Assembly: GCA_937898885.1 (NCBI GenBank)
Contig: CALDKD010000063.1
Location: forward strand, 1-31,589
Source of the DNA: an uncultured Bacteroidales bacterium
Lineage (GTDB): Bacteria > Bacteroidota > Bacteroidia > Bacteroidales > Bacteroidaceae
Reading direction: 5' to 3'
DNA length: 31,589 nucleotides
Below, in pieces: positions 23,952 to 31,589 of this stretch (the stretch's first letter is position 1; the number at the start of each line of letters is the position of its first letter). The notes under the pieces were generated by a model. That model had not been told where the DNA came from and did no database searches. It was given only the letters and a program-made list of their open reading frames with translations. The position numbers and the translations under genes are program-made.

Positions 23952-24833
23952 ATGACCGCTGCGTATTATAAATCAGAGAACAAAGATTTTACACTCCTTA
24001 AAGGAGACTGTATCGAATTGTTGAATTCTTTTGATTTTAAGTTCGATATGGTCTTTGCCGATCCACCGTATCACTTATCAAATGGTGGCATCAGTGTACA
24101 GTGTGGACGCATGGTTTCTGTCAATAAAGGAGAATGGGATAAATCTCAAGGCTTTGAGGAAGATTACAAATTTGATAAGGAGTGGCTGTCTGCTTGCAGA
24201 GATAAACTGAAAAGCAATGGTACTATCTGGGTAAGCGGGACATATCACAATATCTTCTCAATTGCCAGATGCCTGACAGAACTTGGTTTCAAGATTCTGA
24301 ACTGTATTACTTGGGTCAAAACAAATCCACCACCAAACCTCTCCTGCCGGTATTTTACATATTCGGCAGAATATATACTTTGGGCTAGAAAGGAGCAGAA
24401 AGTCGCTCATTACTTCAATTATGAGTTGATGAAAGAGATAAATGGCGGGACCCAGATGCGGGATGTATGGACTCTGCCAGCAATCGCAAAGTGGGAAAAG
24501 AGTTGCGGCAAACATCCGACTCAAAAACCAATATGCGTTTTGTCTCGTATTATTCAGGCTTCAACAGAACCTGGAGCCTGGATTCTTGATCCGTTCACTG
24601 GCAGCAGCACTACGGGTATTGCCGCCACTCTCCTTGGCCGCCGCTTCCTGGGCATTGACCAGAGCGAGAAGTTTCTTGAATTGAGCAAAGCTCGAAGAGA
24701 AGAACTCAATAGCTATGCTATCCGTGGTGAGTATTTGGACAAGCTCCAGAAACAAGCCAAACTGTTTGAAGATAAAGACATCCGTGTCCTTAGTGAACCG
24801 CAAGTATACTATGGACCTGATTTGCCTTTTTAA
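23952..24833 (+). CDS. Second GATC-system DNA adenine methyltransferase, beta class (DpnA-like)
   Basis: This 293-residue protein has the catalytic DPPY motif near the N-terminus (residues 37-40, FADPPYHLSNGG). The SAM-binding motif comes late (DPFTGSSTTGIAA from about 213), the order that defines beta-class N6-adenine/N4-cytosine methylases. In DpnII-type systems the second methylase (M.DpnIIB/DpnA) is of this kind and can also methylate single-stranded GATC, which protects incoming transforming DNA. KHPTQKPICVLSRII is the usual target-domain segment. The start ATG is 4 nt after the endonuclease stop. It closes the restriction-modification operon; the next gene is 63 nt away and A+T-richer. 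Confidence 0.93.
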   Translation: MTAAYYKSENKDFTLLKGDCIELLNSFDFKFDMVFADPPYHLSNGGISVQCGRMVSVNKGEWDKSQGFEEDYKFDKEWLSACRDKLKSNGTIWVSGTYHNIFSIARCLTELGFKILNCITWVKTNPPPNLSCRYFTYSAEYILWARKEQKVAHYFNYELMKEINGGTQMRDVWTLPAIAKWEKSCGKHPTQKPICVLSRIIQASTEPGAWILDPFTGSSTTGIAATLLGRRFLGIDQSEKFLELSKARREELNSYAIRGEYLDKLQKQAKLFEDKDIRVLSEPQVYYGPDLPF

Positions 24834-24896
24834 TTGAGGAGCAACATTTGAAAGTATTTTTATATTAATTCTATAGGCTTAACAACAAGAAATAAT

Positions 24897-26597
24897 ATGG
24901 CATCTTTAAACGATTATAAGCTATTGCACCAAAAATGCATTACTTTGTTTGAGTCGGCATCTAGTCAAATGGCGTTTGATATAGAGAAACTCGCAGCATT
25001 GGACAACATGACGAAAGCAAGGTTCGGTTTCTATTATATTATTCTACAAAGCCTTACTCCCTTGGATGAATTCGATGATATAACAGATGCAATTTGTGAT
25101 CAAGACTTTAATGCAAAATTATTTGGTGCAATTGGGCAAGATGAAGGGATAGACGCATCATTCGTTGATGGCGATAGCCATACTATCTATATTTTTAACT
25201 TTAAGTATAGAAAATATAAAGAGGACCAAGAACAGAGCATAAATGAATTTGTGGCTTCATCTAAGTTCTTTAGTGCAATTAAGTCAAATAATACCTCTCA
25301 ATTATCAGGACGAATCAAGGTTATCGCTGATGATATATTATCAAAGTTTGACAGTAATGAAATTTGGGATGTTGTTTTCTTCTATGTCTCTAATGAAGGA
25401 AAGGCATTATCGTCATCAGTTGGCAATGTTAAAACAATCAGTGAGGAGTATGGTTTTGAATTTAGAGGAGTAGGCCTAGATGAAATAGTGAATTTATTAT
25501 CGCTTCACCCTAGAAATTTAAATGCCAAGTTTGTCGTACCGACTCAATCTGTACTTACGTACGAGGAAGATCAATTGTCATCGGAAAAATCGTACGTAAT
25601 AAGAATGAATCTTGCCGAATTAATAAGGATTACTTGTAATGATGAGAATAAAAGAAACTTGCCAACGATAGAGGATGAAAAAGAACTATCACATGTCGAT
25701 ATTGATATGGATGTCTTATTTGATAATGTACGGGGACTTGTGGTACGTTCTAAGTTTAACAATGGAATCCTCAAAAGTCTCGATGACGAACCGACTAAAA
25801 TCTTTTACTACAATAATGGCTTGACAATTGTCGCTGATGATATTGTTTCTCGGGAGGCAAGCATGAATACTCGGCGTGAATTCCAGATAAACAACCTTCA
25901 AGTTATAAATGGAGGACAAACTTTAAGGACAATACACATGTTTAATTTGAAGGACGAAAATAACTTGGTTAAGCTTGCTAAGGCCCAAGTCCTAGTAAGA
26001 TTTCTTAAAGTTGGAGACGAACGCCTCAAAAACAAAATAGCAGAGTATACAAATAGTCAAAATGCAATCAGTATTTCTGATTTGAAATCACTGCGAGCAG
26101 AACAAATACAACTTGAGGAGTTTTTGGCGACGAAAAACATTCAGTACTTCAGGAAGAAAGGTGAATTGCGCGCAAATAATTCATTCAGTTATTCGATTGG
26201 AAAAGAACGTTTTGGACAAGTCTTGTTGTCAACAAAATTTGAACGTCCAGAGTATGCATCAAATAAGAAAAGGGAAATTTTTGATACATATTACGATACC
26301 ATATTCACTTTGAATACCGGCCTTATTTCAAATGAATCAGTTAAATTCGTTAATATGTATCAAGAAAGTGAGAAAGCGTATAAGGCATCTAATAAATCGG
26401 CAAAAGTTCAGAAGAACTTATATATCTGCTATATCGCTCACAAAACTGGTCGCTCTGATTATGTGAACATTGTGAATGAATTTGAGCAGTTACATTCTTC
26501 AGAGTTGTCATCAAATTCAAGCATTAGAATGTCTTCCAATGCATTTAGAGAGGCCGTTGATAGAAAATTTGGAATTACAAATTCAGCTTCTTTTTGA
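24897..26597 (+). CDS. AIPR-family abortive infection phage-resistance protein
   Basis: AIPR proteins are linked to abortive phage defence, but their mechanism is poorly known. In this 566-residue protein the family core is visible from about residue 300: FYYNNGLTIVADDI, then FQINNLQVINGGQTLRTI, AQVLVRFLKVGD and EYTNSQNAISISDLKSL. The N-terminal domain contains GIDASFVDGDSHTIYIFNFKYRK, with D86 followed by N101-x-K103, reminiscent of the D...(E/Q)xK nuclease site of Mrr-like and other AIPR N-termini, with Asn in the middle position. The gene lies 63 nt after the second methylase and 148 nt before hamA, all on one strand. A near -7 element TATTTTTA lies at 24855-24862. It is markedly A+T-rich, as if acquired separately. 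Confidence 0.85.
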   Translation: MASLNDYKLLHQKCITLFESASSQMAFDIEKLAALDNMTKARFGFYYIILQSLTPLDEFDDITDAICDQDFNAKLFGAIGQDEGIDASFVDGDSHTIYIFNFKYRKYKEDQEQSINEFVASSKFFSAIKSNNTSQLSGRIKVIADDILSKFDSNEIWDVVFFYVSNEGKALSSSVGNVKTISEEYGFEFRGVGLDEIVNLLSLHPRNLNAKFVVPTQSVLTYEEDQLSSEKSYVIRMNLAELIRITCNDENKRNLPTIEDEKELSHVDIDMDVLFDNVRGLVVRSKFNNGILKSLDDEPTKIFYYNNGLTIVADDIVSREASMNTRREFQINNLQVINGGQTLRTIHMFNLKDENNLVKLAKAQVLVRFLKVGDERLKNKIAEYTNSQNAISISDLKSLRAEQIQLEEFLATKNIQYFRKKGELRANNSFSYSIGKERFGQVLLSTKFERPEYASNKKREIFDTYYDTIFTLNTGLISNESVKFVNMYQESEKAYKASNKSAKVQKNLYICYIAHKTGRSDYVNIVNEFEQLHSSELSSNSSIRMSSNAFREAVDRKFGITNSASF

Positions 26598-26745
26598 AAC
26601 TCATGATATCAACATTGACCAACAAACAGACAAAAGGCTTTTAACAGTATTTACCAAATCCCTCATTTGAAATCCTTCCTACAAGCAGTATGTTAATGGC
26701 AGAGGATGGAAGCAAAAAATTGATTGAAAGCTGATATAAGAGACA
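26598..26745. other. 148-nt gap between the AIPR gene and hamA, possible gene remnant
   Basis: No complete gene is seen. One frame (about 26665-26724) reads NPSYKQYVNGRGWKQKID and then a stop, with a protein-like look, as if it were the tail of a lost gene; this could be chance. I found no good TAnnTTTG promoter or terminator hairpin. hamA must be transcribed from here or by read-through from AIPR. Confidence 0.3.
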
Positions 26746-27582
26746 ATGATTCACAATTTTTTCACCGAAAATAGAGCCAAATACGCTGCTCAAGGTATTG
26801 TCTTGTATGTCTTTGATGACGCAAAAACCGCTGATTTCGTGAACGAATGCTTGATTCCTTTTAGAAGGGCTTACTTGTCGGATGAGAAACTGGATAGGCT
26901 CGAAGCCAAAAAGCAGAACTCAAGAAAGGACATTATTAACAGACGTTTGCCAGACCCCGGCGATGTGATGTCTGGCGATTTCGGTGAGATATTGACCTAT
27001 TACATGGCTACCGAACTTTGGTCTCCTGAGGTTAATTTTAAACCAATGAAATGGCGTTTAAAGGATGACCCCAAGAAAGCAAGCCCGAAAACTGATGTGG
27101 TGCTGTTTCGCCTTGTGAATGATGTTAATAATCCTGATGCTAATGACACGCTGATAACATATGAAGCAAAAGCTCATGCGACGCCTATTGCTGGTAAATA
27201 TAGGACACATACGCAAAAATCCGCTATTACCTATAAAGATGGGAAAGACTGTTGCACCTTTGTTGATGCGGTTTTTGATGCAGACAAGGATAGGGCCTCA
27301 AGGGCAGCAGAATCCATTGTTTATCTGAAAAATATAGCAGAGGATACCGACGATGACGAATTTATGGATGTGTTGAAACGCTTTGAACAAGGGTACACAG
27401 TTCCATATAATATGCTTCATAATGCTGTCGCCATTATTGAAAGTACTGATATTGATAACCAGATAAATAGAATGCCGAAGGACTTAATGGCGAATTTCCC
27501 CGGCATTGTTCTATATTGTATGCCTATCAAAAACCTCAAGATAGTGTATGAGTCTATTTTCTCACAGTTGAAAAACACTTGA
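26746..27582 (+). CDS. hamA: Hachiman defence protein HamA (DUF1837 nuclease)
   Basis: HamA is the small nuclease subunit of the Hachiman anti-phage system and works with the HamB helicase. The 278-residue protein has the DUF1837 core with the expected nuclease positions: E81 in SGDFGEILTYY, D117 in PKTDVVLF, and the E140-x-K142 pair in ITYEAKAHA, a PD-(D/E)XK-type arrangement. N-terminal residues 1-60 and the C-terminal part (LHNAVAIIESTDIDNQINRMP, then FPGIVLYCMPIKNL) also fit the family. All three catalytic positions are kept, so it should be active. The gene is 3 nt before hamB, so the two are surely one transcription unit. In studied systems HamAB degrades DNA upon sensing damaged or altered DNA; that role is taken from the family. 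Confidence 0.9.
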   Translation: MIHNFFTENRAKYAAQGIVLYVFDDAKTADFVNECLIPFRRAYLSDEKLDRLEAKKQNSRKDIINRRLPDPGDVMSGDFGEILTYYMATELWSPEVNFKPMKWRLKDDPKKASPKTDVVLFRLVNDVNNPDANDTLITYEAKAHATPIAGKYRTHTQKSAITYKDGKDCCTFVDAVFDADKDRASRAAESIVYLKNIAEDTDDDEFMDVLKRFEQGYTVPYNMLHNAVAIIESTDIDNQINRMPKDLMANFPGIVLYCMPIKNLKIVYESIFSQLKNT

Positions 27583-27585
27583 CCT

Positions 27586-30501
27586 ATGGTAACAAATATA
27601 CTCGGACAAGCTCTCACTGAAAGTGAGAAATATGAGATGCAGCTCAGTTATGGAGTTCTGGAGGTGGAGGCGTATGATTTTAAAAAACGACAGGAGGCTT
27701 ATTATATTGAGCTTCTGTGCAGGATGTATGACCTACTGCGTGAAAGAGAGGTTGAACCTGAACATCGAGTATACTGCGAGGAAGAATTGTTGGAAATTGC
27801 CAAGGGCTTGCTGGTCTTCTCTGATCAGGCGACAGAAAATGAGTTCTCACATATTAACAAACAAAACAATACACTCTTTGTTGCAGCAATCTATTATGTT
27901 TGCGGTTATGGTGCCATTGCGTCGTTCCTTCTGAAAAGGATGGTTAATGTGTATTTTGAAACACAGGCTGCACAACAGCTGTATTCCTTGATAAGAGGAA
28001 AAGAATATCCGGAAAGCGAGAAAAAAATAGAGAGAAGTGTAATACTAGATTATTTTATCGACAGAAACAATCAAGCTATTCAGGAATGGTATCAGAGATT
28101 GAATGAGAATAAGTACACTACAGTACGTGAATTCTTTGATGATCAGATGTTGCGTTTTTGCCTCAAAGAGTTTCTGAAGAATAATCTGGCGGCTGATTTA
28201 TATAAATATGGCTCTAAAACAGATTGGGTACCTTACATCAAGTATTCTGCAAATGAAGGGATACTCTCTTTTCTGCCGTCTCAACGTGATGCTATTGAGA
28301 AGGGACTGCTTGGATTTAAGGACTCTTTTAGTTTGAAGATGCCTACCAGCGCTGGCAAGTCGTATATTACCGAATTGTTGATATATCAGGAATTGACCAA
28401 TAACCCGGAATCAAAAGTGCTATATCTGGCACCTTTGCGTTCGCTAAGCAGGGAACTTGGAGAAAAGTTTGAGCGAATAAAAAAATACTTCGGCTATAAG
28501 GTGGCTGTTAAATATGGAGGTGGCTCGGCATCTGATAATAATCTCTCTGATGAAATTCAAATTTTGGTGTCCACTCCGGAGTTTTTCATCTCGCTTGAAG
28601 AGGGGATAGAAGATTTATTGGAGCAATATAAGTTAATTATCTGTGATGAAGGACAACTGCTTGATGACTATTCGCGAGGTGTCAATTATGAGATGCTGCT
28701 AACAAGGTTGAGGAAATGCAATGACAAACGGTTTTTGTTTATTTCCGCAATTATTCCCAATATCAAAGATATTAATGAATGGTTGGGCGGAACTGATAAA
28801 CAGATTGGTGACAGTACGTATAGGCCAAGTTCCATTAAGTTGTCAAAAGTGCTAGTGAATGGTAAGAATCTTGACTTATTGGTATATGGGCAGGATTATA
28901 GCAGAGACCTATATAGAATTGGAAATTTTGTTTATGCACAAGGATTCTCGTTTAGTACCTCGAGGAATATGGATTTATCGTGTGCTTCAGCATTGCAGGC
29001 TGTATATGCTGGTTCGGTTATGCTATATGTATCGTATAAACGAGGAAATAGGGGATGTGAGGCATTCAGCAGAACTATTCTTGGATTAATAGAGGATAAC
29101 GGTATAAAACTCCCGTCCAGAGACAGCGAACAGTTAGGCAAACTGATTGCTTACGTTAACTTTCAGTGTGGTGAAGAATATCTGCTAACCAAATGTATTT
29201 CCAAAGGTTTTGCCTATCATCATGCTGACATCCCTCAGGATTGTAGGGAACTCATTGAAGAATCTATTGATAACGGCATTATTCAGTTGGTGGTTTGCAC
29301 TTCTACATTGGCAGAAGGAGTTAATCTTCCATTGAAAACCATAGTACTGGGTAATATCAACGATCCTATGTTTGCGAACCAAGGACGGTATTTAGATAGA
29401 GCTACGCTAAAAAATATAATAGGTCGCGTAGGTAGGGCCGGTAGAGAACGGTACGGATTGGTCATTTTCCCCGATAATAAGAAAAAGTATCCTTTTGCGT
29501 TTGTTCAAGATGCCTTGAAAGACATCAATATACCGGATGTACAAGGTACATTGTTCAAACTTGTGAATGTATTAGTTAACACAGAAAAGATAAAGAACTT
29601 GAATGATATCAATGAGCTACTGGGGGATAATGATCTGGTTGCAGCCATTGACTTAATGATAACTAAAAGTACGGGGGCGCAAAGCCTTGAAGAATTATCA
29701 ATAGATGAATTGATAATTGACTCGCTGGCTTTCAAATTGGGCAACGAACAACAAAGAACTATGCTGAGGAATTTGTTCCAAGCTCGATATGGCCGTTTGA
29801 AGGAACAGTTTGATGCAAATGAATATGCCCTTCTCAAATCAACGGGCTTTACTGTTCGAGATTTGAATAAGGCACACGAAATAATGAGTGAGGCGGATGC
29901 TCAGGTGTTTTCTGAAGCGAACTACAATAAGTGGCAGGAGTTTTTGAGTTACCTTATAGACAAGTTATACTTACTTCCTTCCATTCAAGAAGAATTGGAG
30001 GACGAATCACATAAATACGTTTGTGATTATATCCAAAATAGTGGTTTGATAAAACGGATTTGTTCCTTGTGGATGGCTGGGTTGAACTATAAGGAGATAG
30101 CAGTAAAAGTGGCGGATATTATTAACCTTGACGTGGATAAGGTCATAGTTTCCATTATGTTCATACAGAACTGTATTTGCCGTCAGCTACAGCCGCTTGT
30201 CAAATATATGAAGGTGAAATATGATGTAGAGAATGACTATTTGGATATATTGCACGAATTGATGAGTGTTGGTATTTATGAAAAAGAGCAAGTATACCTG
30301 TATCATCATGGCTTGAGAAACAGGGTGTGTTTGCATGCCATCATGTGGTATTCTAAATCCATTGGTGTAAGAATTACGGAGTATGAACATCTGCAATCGT
30401 TTGTAAAGGGAAGTCTGGAAGAAATGAGATCTTTTCTCATTGAAGCGAACTATCCTGTGATTGTTTTTGAGAAGTTTAAGAAATGGGCATTCAAAAAATA
30501 A
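27586..30501 (+). CDS. hamB: Hachiman defence helicase HamB (superfamily 2)
   Basis: HamB is the large ATP-dependent helicase partner of HamA. The 971-residue protein has an N-terminal region of about 225 residues with no motif I recognise, then the SF2 core. The core shows a Q-like motif (PSQRDAIEKG), Walker A PTSAGKS (253-259), motif Ia LAPLRSLSRE, Walker B DEGQ (354-357, rather than DEAH/DEAD), and motif III FISAI (385-389). Motif V is CTSTLAEGVNLP, and motif VI IIGRVGRAGR begins at about residue 611. The overall pattern is Ski2/Hel308-like. Roughly 350 C-terminal residues form a helical region. It begins 3 nt after hamA. All ATPase motifs are intact, so the system looks functional. Confidence 0.9.
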   Translation: MVTNILGQALTESEKYEMQLSYGVLEVEAYDFKKRQEAYYIELLCRMYDLLREREVEPEHRVYCEEELLEIAKGLLVFSDQATENEFSHINKQNNTLFVAAIYYVCGYGAIASFLLKRMVNVYFETQAAQQLYSLIRGKEYPESEKKIERSVILDYFIDRNNQAIQEWYQRLNENKYTTVREFFDDQMLRFCLKEFLKNNLAADLYKYGSKTDWVPYIKYSANEGILSFLPSQRDAIEKGLLGFKDSFSLKMPTSAGKSYITELLIYQELTNNPESKVLYLAPLRSLSRELGEKFERIKKYFGYKVAVKYGGGSASDNNLSDEIQILVSTPEFFISLEEGIEDLLEQYKLIICDEGQLLDDYSRGVNYEMLLTRLRKCNDKRFLFISAIIPNIKDINEWLGGTDKQIGDSTYRPSSIKLSKVLVNGKNLDLLVYGQDYSRDLYRIGNFVYAQGFSFSTSRNMDLSCASALQAVYAGSVMLYVSYKRGNRGCEAFSRTILGLIEDNGIKLPSRDSEQLGKLIAYVNFQCGEEYLLTKCISKGFAYHHADIPQDCRELIEESIDNGIIQLVVCTSTLAEGVNLPLKTIVLGNINDPMFANQGRYLDRATLKNIIGRVGRAGRERYGLVIFPDNKKKYPFAFVQDALKDINIPDVQGTLFKLVNVLVNTEKIKNLNDINELLGDNDLVAAIDLMITKSTGAQSLEELSIDELIIDSLAFKLGNEQQRTMLRNLFQARYGRLKEQFDANEYALLKSTGFTVRDLNKAHEIMSEADAQVFSEANYNKWQEFLSYLIDKLYLLPSIQEELEDESHKYVCDYIQNSGLIKRICSLWMAGLNYKEIAVKVADIINLDVDKVIVSIMFIQNCICRQLQPLVKYMKVKYDVENDYLDILHELMSVGIYEKEQVYLYHHGLRNRVCLHAIMWYSKSIGVRITEYEHLQSFVKGSLEEMRSFLIEANYPVIVFEKFKKWAFKK

Positions 30502-30508
30502 GTTTGGG

Positions 30509-30589
30509 ATGGAACAAGAATTAAAAGCTTATTATCCTACAGTTGCTGAGTTGCTTAAGGAAGAAAAGCAGACAGATGCTTATCAATAG
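30509..30589 (+). pseudogene. 26-codon ORF after hamB, probably the start of a gene cut by the insertion sequence
   Basis: Seven nucleotides after the hamB stop an ATG opens the frame MEQELKAYYPTVAELLKEEK and runs 26 codons to a TAG. Position and composition suit the N-terminus of another co-operonic gene whose remainder was lost when the IS element inserted just downstream. It might instead be a real micropeptide or chance. I do not recognise a family. Confidence 0.4.
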
Positions 30590-31589
30590 TTCGTTAGTTT
30601 TATAAAAATCATACTGCGGCTCTGACGCCGTAGAACAAAAGTTCTTTGAAATCAGTGTTATTAAATCTCATGTCCGCATGTTTTCCGGACATGGAAATAA
30701 ATCGCTCCACCATTGCAGCGTTGTGCAGCAGCGTTTTGGTTGAACCCACCGAAAGGTCCATCCCCTGCTGACGTGCAAAAGCCCTGGCAATGTTGACAGA
30801 AGTGAGGGATGCGTTGAAGGCAAACGACAGTGCTTTGCTGTTTCTCGCCTGGCAGTGCGTGAGACCAGTGAACTGCTTGGCATCACGAAAGACGAACTCC
30901 AGCTGGAAACGTGTTCTGTAAATCTCAAAGATGTCCTTCGCAGACATGCCGGTATCTGTCGAGAAGAAGACCTTGCGCACCTGTCGCTTCTTTTCAGTGT
31001 CCTCATAGTCAACAATGACGACCTTGACATCACGTTCAAGACTGATTGCGTTGACAACGGCAGAGTACATTCTGAATGATGTCTTACCTTCTGTAATGCA
31101 TTCTTCGCTGAATACAGACATGTCAAGGTTCTTGAGGTCAACCTTTCCGGCATACTTCTGCGGTCTTCCGCTCTTGTGCAGCTTGGGACCGGCATACAGA
31201 TATCTCAGACGCACGTCATCGCGGAAGCGGCTGACAAGGTCAAAGCCAAGCCTCTGTACACCTGTGACGAAACTTTCCTTTGAGAAGTATGCGTCAGCTA
31301 CTATGAGCTTGCAGACCGACAGCAGCTGTCTCCTGTTGCTTGTGAGCATCCTCAGATACAATCCGGTAAGGGAGTCCGGGTCATCCATACCTTTGGTGCA
31401 TTTAGGCTTGCGTCCGCGCTTCTTCCCGGTGAACGTCTGCTCTGCCTTAAGGAAGATGGAATCCTTGATGTCGGCATCAACAATGGAGATGCCGAGAATC
31501 TCCAGCCCCTTCTTCATGGCCGATGCGCAGCCGGACCAGAACCAGTCAACACCCGGAGTCTTCTTTCCTGACTTTGGGATGTAGCACGG
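30590..31589 (-). mobile_element. IS4-family insertion sequence, partial (runs off the window)
   Basis: The element contains the IS4-type transposase described separately. Its end nearest hamB must lie in the few bases before the transposase stop (about 30585-30608). The terminal inverted repeat and target duplication cannot be fixed because the other end is outside the window. Confidence 0.7.
30609..31589 (-). CDS. IS4-family DDE transposase, 5' end outside the window
   Basis: The frame is open to the last base of the window, so the N-terminus is missing and at least 326 residues are visible. The first visible residues (PCYIPKSGKKTPG) follow the place where IS4-family proteins have the first catalytic Asp, expected just outside the window. 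LIVADAYFSKESF holds the second Asp. The family signature Y-x2-R-x3-E-x6-K is seen in YRTRFQLEFVFRDAKQF, which contains the catalytic Glu. The C-terminus (LTHCQARNSKALSFAFNASLTSVNIARAFA) is also typical. The visible frame is uninterrupted, so the enzyme may be active. It points back towards hamB and is the likely cause of the clipped ORF between them. Confidence 0.88.
   Translation of the reverse strand, partial: PCYIPKSGKKTPGVDWFWSGCASAMKKGLEILGISIVDADIKDSIFLKAEQTFTGKKRGRKPKCTKGMDDPDSLTGLYLRMLTSNRRQLLSVCKLIVADAYFSKESFVTGVQRLGFDLVSRFRDDVRLRYLYAGPKLHKSGRPQKYAGKVDLKNLDMSVFSEECITEGKTSFRMYSAVVNAISLERDVKVVIVDYEDTEKKRQVRKVFFSTDTGMSAKDIFEIYRTRFQLEFVFRDAKQFTGLTHCQARNSKALSFAFNASLTSVNIARAFARQQGMDLSVGSTKTLLHNAAMVERFISMSGKHADMRFNNTDFKELLFYGVRAAV

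Noticed and set aside
31015..31584. A 189-codon plus-strand frame opposite the transposase
   Set aside because: It overlaps the IS4 transposase, which has clear catalytic motifs. The plus-strand reading has no domain and only reflects the complementary strand.
1..31589. tRNA, rRNA or riboswitch genes
   Set aside because: I looked through the gaps between genes, which are mostly under 150 nt, and found no cloverleaf, rRNA-like segment or riboswitch core that I could recognise; a covariance-model scan would settle it.

Overview
The window reads as a chromosomal segment of a member of the Bacteroidales. The evidence is the gene content and order (SdhA/SdhB fumarate reductase; DUF6242-DUF6089-UppS-BamA-Skp-MurI; PyrE-ArgH; XerD beside an O-methyltransferase-RbfA-FtsX-type permease cluster), the absence of obvious Shine-Dalgarno sequences before most genes, and repeated matches to the Bacteroidetes -7 promoter element TAnnTTTG. 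I cannot settle the genus; a Bacteroides/Prevotella/Muribaculaceae-type gut organism would fit.

Positions 1 to about 20,850 are ordinary core genome. The segment opens with the 3' end of sdhA, then sdhB and a strong terminator. On the minus strand follow an OmpA/TPR lipoprotein with dprA, then xerD. xerD is divergent from a plus-strand operon of an O-methyltransferase, rbfA and a LolC/E-like permease. That operon meets, tail to tail, a long minus-strand envelope operon (DUF6242 lipoprotein, DUF6089/PorG-like protein, uppS, bamA, three tandem Skp/OmpH chaperones, murI). A plus-strand operon then runs pyrE, argH, a Cys-rich lipoprotein, a DUF3108 protein, a SAM methyltransferase and a PduO-type adenosyltransferase. 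A small DUF2795 gene with its own terminator closes the core part.

From about 20,850 to the end the DNA is accessory and visibly richer in A+T. It begins with three 11-bp direct repeats, the C-terminal remnant of a tyrosine recombinase and a coiled-coil membrane protein that may come from a mobilisable element. Then comes a compact run of phage-defence genes, all on the plus strand. First is a small XRE regulator with a DpnII/MboI-type GATC restriction-modification set (alpha-class Dam methylase, DpnII endonuclease, beta-class second methylase). Next is an AIPR-family abortive-infection protein, and then a Hachiman pair (HamA nuclease, HamB helicase). A 26-codon ORF, probably a clipped further gene, and an IS4-type insertion sequence running off the window edge close the region.

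The defence genes appear to form layers: GATC cleavage with self-protection by two methylases, an AIPR effector whose N-terminus looks nuclease-like, and the Hachiman helicase-nuclease. The individual families are known. The arrangement of an AIPR gene between a DpnII system and HamAB, and the possibility that AIPR works with one of its neighbours, is the most interesting open question here.
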